DNA of 6,767 nt from the NCBI GenBank assembly GCA_051878085.1, contig JBJEJN010000179.1, forward strand, positions 1 through 6,767. The letters run 5' to 3'. The notes under the pieces were generated by a model. That model was given only the letters and a program-made list of their open reading frames with translations, did no database searches and was not told where the DNA came from. Origin of the DNA: SFTH01 sp051878085. Its GTDB lineage: Bacteria; Bacillota; Clostridia; Christensenellales; Aristaeellaceae. How positions within the stretch are numbered: the first letter of the stretch is position 1; the number at the start of each line of letters is the position of its first letter. Both the position numbers and the translations under genes were made by a program. Below are positions 1 to 5,729 of the stretch, piece by piece.

Positions 1-1214
1 TCCTCCCAGGTGAAGCCGGAGTTGACCAGGGGATCGTCCAGCACGACGAACTGGCCGATGTCCTCGATGGTGTCGAAGTAGTTGCTGCCGCCGCCGATGC
101 GGTCGGAGATCAGCGAGAGCTTGACCATGTACTCGCCCGGCGCGATGCCGGTCAGCGGAAAGCGCACGTTGAAGGTATACTCCTTGCCCGCCTCCACGTC
201 GAAGGGGCGGGTCTGGGTCATGGCGATGGGCGCGGCCACGTTGGTCTTGAGGATCAGGCGCAGGCGCGTGTTGCGCTCGGTGAGGTTGCTGCGGAAGTGG
301 ATGGAGAACTCGAAATCGCTGTCCTGCTGGAACTCCATGTTCACCGAATTGAGCACCACCATCTTCAGCATGCGCATGGTGTCGCCGCGGTTGCGGGGGC
401 GCACCATGGAATTGAGGTCGCGCTCCACGTCGCGGTTGCCCGCGCCGCTGTAGAGCTCGATGGCGTGCTCGGTGGTGCCGTCGTAGAGCAGGTGGCCGTG
501 ATCCAGGAACAGCGCGCGGCTGCACAGCTGGGACACGGTGCGCATGTTGTGGCTGACGTAGAGCACCGCGCGTCCGCTGCGGGCCACGTCGCTCATCTTG
601 TTCAGGCACTTCTGCTGAAAGGCGTGGTCGCCTACGGCCAGCACCTCGTCGCAGACCAGGATGTCCGGCGCGAGGTTGGCCGCGACCGCGAAGCCAAGCT
701 TTACGTACATGCCCGAAGAATAGCGCTTCACGGGGGTGTCGATGAACTTGTCGATCTCGGAGAACTCGATGATCTCGTCCATCTTCCGGGAGATTTCCTT
801 CTTGTTCATGCCCAGGATGGAGCCGTTGAGATAGACGTTTTCCCTTCCGGTCAGCTCGTGGTGAAAGCCGGTGCCCACCTCGAGTAAGCTCGCCACCCTG
901 CCATGGATGCGGATTTCGCCCTTGGTGGGCGCGGTGATGCGGGAGATCAGCTTGAGCATGGTGGACTTGCCCGCGCCGTTTCTGCCCACCAGGGCCAGTG
1001 TGTCGCCGCGATCCACGTTGAAGCTCACGTCCTCCAGCGCCATGAAGGTCTCGCCGTCGTGGCTGCCGTTGACCCCGATCTTCCGGTTGGGATCCTCGCG
1101 GCCCAGCTTGCGGGCGATCCAGCTGTTCAGGTCGCGGTAGAGAAGGCCGCCGCCGATCATGCCCAGGCGGTATTGCTTGGATACGTGATCCACTTCCAGC
1201 AATCGATCAGACAT
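1..1214 (-). CDS. ABC transporter ATP-binding protein for polysaccharide export (Wzt/TagH type), 3' end cut by window
   Basis: Cytoplasmic ATPase that should power export of a lipid-linked surface polysaccharide through the adjacent permease. The 404 visible residues show Walker A GRNGAGKST (77-85), the Wzt-type block LLEVGTGFHHELTGREN (110-126), a degenerate signature RYSSGM (164-169), Walker B PDILVCDE (183-190, catalytic Glu190), D-loop AVGD and switch His222 in SHN. Residues from about 285 on are beta-rich and fit the Wzt C-terminal immunoglobulin-like domain, which binds the glycan's non-reducing end in E. coli O8/O9a-type systems. TagH-type teichoic acid ATPases have a different C-terminus. 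No stop is reached; comparison with family length suggests only a short tail is missing. Start ATG at 1214 has GGGAGG six bases upstream and lies 18 bases after the permease stop, so the two are co-transcribed. Family call is secure; the substrate is unknown. Confidence 0.95.
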   Translation of the reverse strand, partial: MSDRLLEVDHVSKQYRLGMIGGGLLYRDLNSWIARKLGREDPNRKIGVNGSHDGETFMALEDVSFNVDRGDTLALVGRNGAGKSTMLKLISRITAPTKGEIRIHGRVASLLEVGTGFHHELTGRENVYLNGSILGMNKKEISRKMDEIIEFSEIDKFIDTPVKRYSSGMYVKLGFAVAANLAPDILVCDEVLAVGDHAFQQKCLNKMSDVARSGRAVLYVSHNMRTVSQLCSRALFLDHGHLLYDGTTEHAIELYSGAGNRDVERDLNSMVRPRNRGDTMRMLKMVVLNSVNMEFQQDSDFEFSIHFRSNLTERNTRLRLILKTNVAAPIAMTQTRPFDVEAGKEYTFNVRFPLTGIAPGEYMVKLSLISDRIGGGSNYFDTIEDIGQFVVLDDPLVNSGFTWE

Positions 1215-1232
1215 ATTGCGCCTCCCTTTCCA

Positions 1233-2105
1233 TCAGACGGTGTCCATGAAGGTCTTTTCCACCCGCGAAAACAGGATCACGCCCAGGATGAACACCAGGA
1301 TCGTAATCAGGATGGAGAGCCAGTAGTAGTTCATGTAGTAGCAGGCCGTGCCCAGATAGGCCGAGCGGAACAGCTCGATCAGGGGCGTCATGGGGTTGAG
1401 CATGTACAGGCCCAGCAGGTTGGGGAACTTCTCCGCGATCATCGAGGCCGGATAGATCACCGGCGTGGCGTACATCCACAGGTGCACGCCGAAGCTCACC
1501 AGCAGCGCAAGGTCGCGGTACTTCGTGGTCATGGACGAGACGATGATGCCAAAGCCCAGGCCCAGCATGCCCAGCTGCACCAGCATCAGCGGCGTCATCA
1601 GGATCAGATTCAGGTTCGGCTTGACCGCCGAGTTCGGCTGGAGGGCGTAGTAGATCACGAAGCCCGCGAACAGCGCAAACTGCACGAAGAAGTGGATCAT
1701 CTGCGAAACCACCGTGGAGATGGGCACGCACAATCGCGGGAAGTACACCTTGCCGAACAGGTTCCGGTTCGTGATGAAGGTGTTGGAGGTCTGCGTCAGG
1801 CAGTTGGCGAAGAACTGCCAAGCGATGTTGCCGCCCATGTAGAACAGGAAGCGGGGCATGCCGTCGGTGGGCAGACCCGCGATGTTGCCGAACACCACCG
1901 TGAAGATCAGCGTGTTCAAAAGCGGCTGGATGATGACCCAGGCGGGGCCGAGGATCGTCTGCTTGTAGATCAGCGTGAAATCGCGCTTCACCAGCATGGC
2001 GATCAGATCCCGGTAGTGCCAGAGATCCTTCAGATCGATATCAAACCATCCGGTCTTGGGACGAATGCGCGTCGTCCAGTAGTTCCCGGCGCGGGACTTG
2101 GCCAT
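1233..2105 (-). CDS. ABC-2 type polysaccharide export permease (Wzm/TagG family)
   Basis: Integral membrane subunit that forms the export channel for a surface polysaccharide together with the downstream ATPase. At 290 residues it has the usual family length. A cytoplasmic, amphipathic N-terminus (about 1-50, with YRDLIAMLVKRDF at 31-43) precedes roughly six hydrophobic segments near 54-74, 88-104, 128-152, 166-190, 199-218 and 262-280. Family hallmarks are GPAWVIIQPLL (53-63), NLFGKVYFPRLCVPIS (115-130), KYRDL (195-199) and NPMTPLIELFRSAYLG (237-252). The ATG at 2105 follows AAGGGAG at 2117-2123, with a slightly long 11-base spacing, and the gene is first in its operon behind a recognisable promoter. 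Wzm (O-antigen, capsule) and TagG (teichoic acid) permeases cannot be told apart here; the carbohydrate-binding tail of the partner ATPase favours a Wzm/Wzt-like exporter. Confidence 0.95.
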   Translation of the reverse strand: MAKSRAGNYWTTRIRPKTGWFDIDLKDLWHYRDLIAMLVKRDFTLIYKQTILGPAWVIIQPLLNTLIFTVVFGNIAGLPTDGMPRFLFYMGGNIAWQFFANCLTQTSNTFITNRNLFGKVYFPRLCVPISTVVSQMIHFFVQFALFAGFVIYYALQPNSAVKPNLNLILMTPLMLVQLGMLGLGFGIIVSSMTTKYRDLALLVSFGVHLWMYATPVIYPASMIAEKFPNLLGLYMLNPMTPLIELFRSAYLGTACYYMNYYWLSILITILVFILGVILFSRVEKTFMDTV

Positions 2106-2128
2106 GATCGGAAATTCTCCCTTCTCCG

Positions 2129-2155
2129 GCAGTGCCTTCCCTTCGGAAGGACTGC
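2129..2155 (-). promoter_or_regulatory. Hairpin in the 5' leader of the exporter operon
   Basis: Read on the minus strand, GCAGT-CCTTCC pairs with GGAAGG-ACTGC around a four-base GAAG loop, giving 11 base pairs with a single bulged C. It begins about 20 bases after the predicted transcription start and ends just before the AAGGGAG ribosome binding site of the permease. No T-tract follows, so it is not a terminator. It could stabilise the transcript or tune access to the binding site. The pairing is visible in the sequence; any regulatory role is inference. Confidence 0.5.
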
Positions 2156-2181
2156 ATATCTATCCACAGTGAACTGATCTT

Positions 2182-2210
2182 ATTCTATCATCTCCATGGA
2201 AGGGTTTCAA
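2182..2210 (-). promoter_or_regulatory. Sigma-A type promoter of the ABC exporter operon
   Basis: On the minus strand a TTGAAA box (2205-2210) is separated by 17 bases from TAGAAT (2182-2187). A TG one base upstream of the -10 box adds an extended -10 element. Transcription would start near 2175, giving a leader of about 70 bases before the permease ATG. The boxes and spacing are near consensus; no experimental support is available. Confidence 0.75.
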
Positions 2211-2224
2211 GGCATGTCCAAAAC

Positions 2225-2253
2225 TTGCCCAAAAGCCGTCATGTTGTTATAAT
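2225..2253 (+). promoter_or_regulatory. Sigma-A type promoter of the DHHW-like gene
   Basis: TTGCCC (2225-2230), a 17-base spacer and a perfect TATAAT (2248-2253) point toward the plus-strand gene at 2359. Transcription would start near 2260, leaving a leader of about 100 bases. It lies back to back with the exporter promoter: the two -35 boxes are only about 14 bases apart and face away from each other, so the two transcripts could be controlled by one bound regulator. Confidence 0.75.
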
Positions 2254-2283
2254 ATATCCCGTGCGCATGCGGTGTATAATATA
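2248..2283 (+). repeat. Duplicated TATAATATA element with a possible second -10 box
   Basis: The nonamer TATAATATA occurs at 2248-2256 and again at 2275-2283, 27 bases apart, about two and a half helical turns. The second copy contains another perfect TATAAT (2275-2280), but the position 17 bases upstream reads ATATAT, a poor -35 match. Between the copies lies the 8-base palindrome CGCATGCG (2264-2271). The second copy may be a weak or alternative start site or a chance AT-rich match. Confidence 0.4.
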
Positions 2284-2301
2284 CTTGTACTCGTATGCGA
2301 T

Positions 2302-2318
2302 GCCGCGTCCATCGCGGC
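2302..2318 (+). promoter_or_regulatory. Small GC hairpin in the leader of the DHHW-like gene
   Basis: GCCGCG (2302-2307) pairs with CGCGGC (2313-2318) around a five-base loop, extendable by one T-G wobble pair. It sits 41 bases before the start codon, inside the predicted leader from either TATAAT. No T-tract follows, so it is not a terminator. Its role is unknown. Confidence 0.35.
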
Positions 2319-2344
2319 GCTTCCAAGCGAAATCCGCTGCTCCG

Positions 2345-2352
2345 AAAGGAAA
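2345..2352 (+). promoter_or_regulatory. Ribosome binding site that fixes the start of the DHHW-like gene
   Basis: AAAGGAAA ends six bases before ATG at 2359. An in-frame ATG at 2272 would add 29 residues but has no binding site and overlaps the second TATAAT, so 2359 is preferred. Confidence 0.65.
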
Positions 2353-2358
2353 CGCTTC

Positions 2359-3603
2359 ATGAATCAGACCAAGCCAGACAAGAAAAACAGGCTGCAACTG
2401 CGCATCGATATCGTGCTGACGGTGCTCTTCCTCGCGGTCATCTTCTTCATGGGCGCGATGACCCTGCTGACCGACTTCCACGGCATCTACGTGGCGGCCA
2501 CCGATCAGAAGAAGCTCGCCGCCTACGTGGACGACATCGAGACCTGCTCCGCCTGGGACTACTTCGCCGCGCGCATCCGCTCGGTGGACAACTACCTCGC
2601 CGGCAACATCTACGGCGCGACGGAGCTGGGCTATGCCAACTCCAGCTTCCAGTATGCCCTGGGCAAGCGCATGATCAACACCGGCTCCAGCCAGATGCTC
2701 ACGCTGAACTCCGGCCACCTCTACGACATCCAGAACTACGTGTCCATGGAGAGTGCGGTTAAGAACATTCAGGACATGCGCGCCGCCGCCGGGGACATCC
2801 CTTTCCTGTTTGTCTACGGGCACCCCACCATCTATTCCCCCGACCAGCTGCCCGCGGGCTACGACGTGCTGGACTACTCCGACGAGATCGCCGCGGAGAT
2901 CGTGGAGCGCATGTCGGAAACGGACATCCCCATGCTGGACAGCCGGGACGTGCTCACGGCCACCGGGCTTGACCTGAGCGAGTATCTGATGTACACCGAC
3001 CAGCACTGGGCCACCCGCGCGTCGCTCATCATGGCGCAGCGCATCGCGCAGGAGCTCTCCGGCATGACCGGAATCGATCTGGACGCGGAGAAGCTGGACA
3101 TCTCCCAATTCAACACCGAGACCTACCCGAAGCTCTTCCTGGGCAAGTACGGCCAGCGCGTGGGCACGATGAACATCGACCCCGACGACATCACGATCTA
3201 CTGGCCGAAGTACGACACGAACATCCGCCGCTACACCAACTACCTGGGCGACATCACCGAGATCGAGGGCAGCTTCTACGACAGCGTGATCCGCTGGAAG
3301 TACCTGCAGCCCGACGAGGGCAAGACCTGGAACATCAAGGCCTACTTCGACTACGGCCTCACGGAGAACCACGACATCTACACCAACCCCGACGGCGCGC
3401 CCTGCACCATCCTGCTGTTGAAGGACTCCTACAGCGCATCCATCGGCAGCTTCCTCTCGCTGGTGGCGGAGAACGTGGTTGCCGTGGACCTGCGCCGCAG
3501 CGAGCGCACCCTCCAGGAGTGGATCGACCAGTGCGATCCCGACGCGGTGGTCGTGGCCTACAGCATGCAGATGCTCCGCGACGACGCGTACGAGTTCCAA
3601 TAA
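2359..3603 (+). CDS. DHHW/AlgX-like membrane-anchored SGNH-fold protein, probable polysaccharide acyl-modifying enzyme
   Basis: A 414-residue protein with a basic N-terminus, one transmembrane anchor (about 15-37) and the rest predicted outside the membrane. It resembles the DHHW family, related to the alginate O-acetylation proteins AlgX/AlgJ. Visible marks are the stretch GHPTIYSPDQLPAGYD (154-169), the hallmark TDQHW (213-217, with Asp214 and His216 as expected catalytic residues) and LLLKDSYSAS (352-361), where Ser357 is the expected nucleophile. In the usual DHHW tetrad the second position is His; here it is Gln215. In the family these residues form an SGNH-hydrolase-like Ser-His-Asp site that transfers or removes acyl groups on glycans. 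The divergent exporter genes suggest the exported polysaccharide is the substrate. A terminator hairpin starts 16 bases after the stop. The fold assignment is fairly sure; activity and substrate are inference, and it could be a non-catalytic scaffold. Confidence 0.85.
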   Translation: MNQTKPDKKNRLQLRIDIVLTVLFLAVIFFMGAMTLLTDFHGIYVAATDQKKLAAYVDDIETCSAWDYFAARIRSVDNYLAGNIYGATELGYANSSFQYALGKRMINTGSSQMLTLNSGHLYDIQNYVSMESAVKNIQDMRAAAGDIPFLFVYGHPTIYSPDQLPAGYDVLDYSDEIAAEIVERMSETDIPMLDSRDVLTATGLDLSEYLMYTDQHWATRASLIMAQRIAQELSGMTGIDLDAEKLDISQFNTETYPKLFLGKYGQRVGTMNIDPDDITIYWPKYDTNIRRYTNYLGDITEIEGSFYDSVIRWKYLQPDEGKTWNIKAYFDYGLTENHDIYTNPDGAPCTILLLKDSYSASIGSFLSLVAENVVAVDLRRSERTLQEWIDQCDPDAVVVAYSMQMLRDDAYEFQ

Positions 3604-3612
3604 GAGTTGCAT

Positions 3613-3660
3613 AAAAATCGCGACGGTATGGCGTACAACCATACCGTCGCTCGTTTCTTT
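3613..3660. terminator. Bidirectional intrinsic terminator between convergent genes
   Basis: A perfect 12-bp stem, GCGACGGTATGG (3620-3631) with CCATACCGTCGC (3639-3650), closes a seven-base loop. On the plus strand it is followed by TCGTTTCTTT (7 T in 10); on the minus strand it is followed by GATTTTTAT. It would end the DHHW-like transcript 16 bases past its stop and also the leftward transcript of the phosphoesterase gene, about 170 bases past its stop. Confidence 0.88.
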
Positions 3661-3670
3661 GACTTGTCAA
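3659..3670. repeat. Short palindrome TTGAC-TT-GTCAA
   Basis: A perfect 5-bp inverted repeat with a two-base centre directly follows the terminator. It looks operator-like, but no promoter with a matching -10 box is visible, and its place between two gene ends argues against control of initiation. Possibly chance. Confidence 0.25.
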
Positions 3671-3676
3671 CGCCTT

Positions 3677-3800
3677 GGGCTCCTTTGTGTAAAACAGCAG
3701 TTGCGTCTCATTTGGAGCCGTGACCAATTCGGGAAGGAATCCGAAGGATTCGCCCGGTGCGTGGGAGCTGTCAGCGAAGCTGACTGAGGGATTGTTCCCC
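3677..3800. repeat. Cluster of inverted repeats, possibly a split dispersed intergenic repeat
   Basis: This non-coding stretch packs several pairings: GGCTCC (3678-3683) with GGAGCC (3714-3719); CGGG (3730-3733) plus GAATCC (3737-3742) with GGATTC (3746-3751) plus CCCG (3753-3756); GTCAGC (3770-3775) with GCTGAC (3779-3784); and GGGA (3788-3791) with TCCC (3796-3799). Two of these arms close on an identical GAA loop. From memory, the outer parts (GGCTCCTTTGTGTAAA at left, GGGAGCTGTCAGCGAAGCTG at right) resemble one contiguous dispersed palindromic repeat common in gut Firmicutes, here interrupted by about 70 bases. The pairings are seen directly; identity with a dispersed family is unverified. 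No gene was found in it. Confidence 0.5.
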
Positions 3801-3817
3801 CTGCATCTGCATGAACC

Positions 3818-4624
3818 TCACTCCTCCTCCGGCACAATGCGCAGAATCATCAGCTCCGGGCGGTTGAACAGCCTCGGCAGGGCGCTTTTGCACAGCCCCC
3901 GGCTGACGGCCAGCTGTCCCTCTTCCAGCGGATACAGCCCGGAGGTGTACGCCGGAAACCAGCCCTGGTTCGGCGCCCACAGGCCGTCGATCAGGCCGGG
4001 AATGCGCAGCTGTCCGCCGTGGGCATGGCCGCTGATCACCAGATCAAAGCCCGTGGCGTAGGAATCCGCCCGGTCGGGGCGGTGCGCCATCAGCACGGTG
4101 AAGATATCGTCCTGCGCACGACAGGCCTCCAACTGCGCCTGCCAGTCCGCCCGCGTCAGGCACAGCGGATCGTCCGTGCCCGCGATGCGGATGCCGCCCA
4201 GAGATACCGAATCGCCCTCCAGCACGGTCGCACCCAGTTCCCGCAGCGCAGCCTTGATCTGTTTGTCCTCGCTGCCCTGGCACTCGTGGTTGCCGGTGGT
4301 GTACAGGATTGGCAGCTCGCCGACCAGCCCCTCCACCAGCGCGCGCACGCCGTCCATTTCGTCGGGGCTCTCGCACATGTCGCCCACCAGCAGCAGCGCG
4401 TCCGGCGCTTCGGCGCATATGACGGCGATCAGCTCCCGCTGGTTCTCGCCGAAGAAGCTGTCGTGCAGGTCGGTGGCGACAGCCAGCGTCACCGGGTTCT
4501 GCACCTTCGGCGAAGCGATCGTGTAGGTATCGACCTCTAACCGTTGGGACAGCGCGAGGGGCAGCAGCACCGCCAGCATCGTCGCGATCAGGCCCAAAAC
4601 CAGCCGCCGCCTTCTCTTTTGCAT
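3818..4624 (-). CDS. Membrane-anchored calcineurin-like metallophosphoesterase (YkuE/YaeI type)
   Basis: A 268-residue hydrolase predicted to cleave phosphoester or pyrophosphate bonds with two metal ions, its catalytic part outside the membrane. After the basic MQKRRRR comes one hydrophobic segment (about 8-26), an uncleaved anchor or signal peptide. The complete metal-site set is present in order: Asp52-X-His54 in TDLHD, Gly81-Asp82, GNHE (111-114), His181 in MAHRPD, and GHAHGGQ (199-205) with His200 and His202. This matches the family containing YkuE and YaeI/LpxG, some of which act on lipid-linked pyrophosphates; the substrate here is unknown. ATG at 4624 is chosen because AGGAG lies eight bases upstream; a TTG at 4663 would add 13 residues but overlaps the second upstream hairpin. 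Terminator structures separate it from lplA, and no clear promoter is visible, so it may rely on read-through or a poorly conserved promoter. Confidence 0.9.
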   Translation of the reverse strand: MQKRRRRLVLGLIATMLAVLLPLALSQRLEVDTYTIASPKVQNPVTLAVATDLHDSFFGENQRELIAVICAEAPDALLLVGDMCESPDEMDGVRALVEGLVGELPILYTTGNHECQGSEDKQIKAALRELGATVLEGDSVSLGGIRIAGTDDPLCLTRADWQAQLEACRAQDDIFTVLMAHRPDRADSYATGFDLVISGHAHGGQLRIPGLIDGLWAPNQGWFPAYTSGLYPLEEGQLAVSRGLCKSALPRLFNRPELMILRIVPEEE

Positions 4625-4632
4625 CCGTAAAT

Positions 4633-4637
4633 CTCCT
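4633..4637 (-). promoter_or_regulatory. Ribosome binding site that fixes the phosphoesterase start
   Basis: On the minus strand AGGAG lies eight bases before ATG at 4624. It supports this start over the upstream in-frame TTG at 4663. Confidence 0.75.
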
Positions 4638-4661
4638 GTGCAGAATTTTCCACTTGGACGC

Positions 4662-4690
4662 AAAAGCGGCGCGCGGGGTTCCCGCCGCCG
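4662..4690 (-). terminator. Second GC-rich hairpin with a short T-tract behind lplA
   Basis: On the minus strand CGGCGGCGGG pairs with CCCGC and CGCCG around a three-base AAC loop, about 10 bp with one bulged G, followed by CTTTTG. It lies just after the main terminator and before the phosphoesterase ribosome binding site. It may be a back-up terminator or a leader hairpin of the phosphoesterase gene. The T-tract is only four bases, so termination strength is uncertain. Confidence 0.5.
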
Positions 4691-4696
4691 TGCTGC

Positions 4697-4726
4697 AAAA
4701 AATCCGCCCGATTCCCGGACGGATTT
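4697..4726 (-). terminator. Intrinsic terminator of the lipoyl-domain/lipA/lplA unit
   Basis: On the minus strand AAATCCGTCC pairs with GGGCGGATTT (10 bp, one G-T wobble) around the loop GGGAATC, and the 3' arm runs into six consecutive T. It begins 22 bases past the lplA stop. Stem, loop and T-run are all as expected for factor-independent termination. Confidence 0.88.
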
Positions 4727-4748
4727 CGTCGATACAGGCTTTGCGCCG

Positions 4749-5729
4749 TCAGTCTGCGATCAGCGCGGCCATCTCGTCAACTGTGATGCGGTAGATCTTG
4801 CCCTCGATATCATGGGCAAGCAGCGCCTCGCGCACGCTTGCGCGGTCGTAGCGGCTGCCGATGAGCGCATCGCAGATGGTCTTTGCGTCCAGCGTGGAGA
4901 AGAAGTCGCCGTAGACCGAGGCGGACTGAATCACGCCCTTGCGCACGTCGATCTTGAACTCCATCTTGCCGCCTGCGAAGCGGCCGGTGCGCTCGATGTT
5001 GAACTTGGGATCTGCGCCGAAGATGCACTCCCAGGCGGCGAACTTCTCCTGCGCCAGCTGGCGGATGCGCGCGTCGTCCTCGGGGGTGAGTTTGTACTCC
5101 TCGGTGCTGCCATTCATGATGTGGCGCACCATGCCCGCCTTGAAGGCGTGGGGATCCATGGGCGAGGGCAGGTGCTCGGATATGTTGGTCACGCGGTCGC
5201 GCACGGACTTGATGCTCTTGGAGAGGATCTTGTAGTCGTCCACGGTGGTGGAGGCCACCATCTGCTCGATGTCGGTGTCGAACAGGAGCGAGCCGTGGTG
5301 CACGATGCTGTCGCCGAGGCGGTACTGGGCGTTGCCGGAGAACTTGCGGCCGTCGATGGTCAGGTCGTTGCGGCCGTTGAAGCTCGCGTTCACGCCCATC
5401 TCCCGCAGCGCGTCGATCACCGGGGCGATGTACTCGTGAAACTGAATCTCCCCCGCGTCCCGGTGCTGGATGAAGGTGAACTGCCAGCCGCCGAGGTCGG
5501 TGTAGATCGTGCCGCCGCCGCTCATGCGCCGCACCAGATGGATGCCGTGGGCGTCGGCGTAGGGCTTGTTGATCTCCTCCAGCACGTTCTGATACTTGCC
5601 CACCATCAGCGTGGGCGTGGTCTGCCAGAACAGAAACACCGTGTCCGGCAGGCGCTTCTCCACCGTGAAGTAGTACTCCAGGCCGAAGTTGTAGTAAACG
5701 TCCGTGGAGCCGGTCTCAATATAGATCAT
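4749..5729 (-). CDS. lplA: Lipoate-protein ligase A family protein
   Basis: A 326-residue cytoplasmic ligase that activates lipoate (or octanoate) with ATP and transfers it to the lysine of lipoyl domains. The N-terminal catalytic domain shows the lipoyl-binding loop RRMSGGGTIYTDLGG (67-81) and the block GRNDLTIDGRKFSGNAQY (119-136), where Lys129 is the expected acyl-adenylate-binding lysine. Residues from about 215 to 326 form the accessory C-terminal domain typical of bacterial LplA, including RTGRFAGGKMEFKIDVRKG (247-265). In place of the commoner YHDxGN the loop reads YTDLGG, a deviation worth noting. ATG at 5729 has GGAGG six bases upstream and overlaps the end of lipA by 14 bases, implying translational coupling. 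With lipA upstream and no lipB or lipM visible, it could supply either scavenged lipoate or octanoate for LipA to convert. Family call is secure. Confidence 0.95.
   Translation of the reverse strand: MIYIETGSTDVYYNFGLEYYFTVEKRLPDTVFLFWQTTPTLMVGKYQNVLEEINKPYADAHGIHLVRRMSGGGTIYTDLGGWQFTFIQHRDAGEIQFHEYIAPVIDALREMGVNASFNGRNDLTIDGRKFSGNAQYRLGDSIVHHGSLLFDTDIEQMVASTTVDDYKILSKSIKSVRDRVTNISEHLPSPMDPHAFKAGMVRHIMNGSTEEYKLTPEDDARIRQLAQEKFAAWECIFGADPKFNIERTGRFAGGKMEFKIDVRKGVIQSASVYGDFFSTLDAKTICDALIGSRYDRASVREALLAHDIEGKIYRITVDEMAALIAD

Noticed and set aside
2129..2155. Hairpin considered as a terminator
   Set aside because: Neither strand has a T-tract after the stem, and it lies between a promoter and its gene.
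2160..2168. DnaA-box-like CTATCCACA
   Set aside because: A single 8 of 9 match without neighbouring boxes, an AT-rich unwinding region or dnaA/dnaN genes; it sits in the exporter leader and is likely chance.
903..2177. Long plus-strand open frame (424 codons) opposite the exporter genes
   Set aside because: It lies antisense to two clearly recognised genes. The translation is low-complexity (rich in His, Gln, Val, Arg), as expected from GC-biased third positions read backwards, and matches no family.
2272..2358. Upstream ATG extension of the DHHW-like protein by 29 residues
   Set aside because: The ATG overlaps a TATAAT box and lacks a ribosome binding site, whereas ATG at 2359 has AAAGGAAA and yields a normal basic-then-hydrophobic anchor.
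2239..3642. Long minus-strand open frame (467 codons) opposite the DHHW-like gene
   Set aside because: Antisense to a gene with intact motifs, runs through the promoter region and terminator, and has the same Val/His/Gly-rich shadow composition.
3720..4061. Plus-strand open frame running from the repeat cluster into the phosphoesterase gene
   Set aside because: It begins in the non-coding repeat region, lacks a ribosome binding site and continues antisense to a gene with all metal ligands intact.
4625..4663. TTG start at 4663 for the phosphoesterase
   Set aside because: It would place the start within the hairpin region without a binding site; ATG at 4624 has AGGAG at ideal distance.
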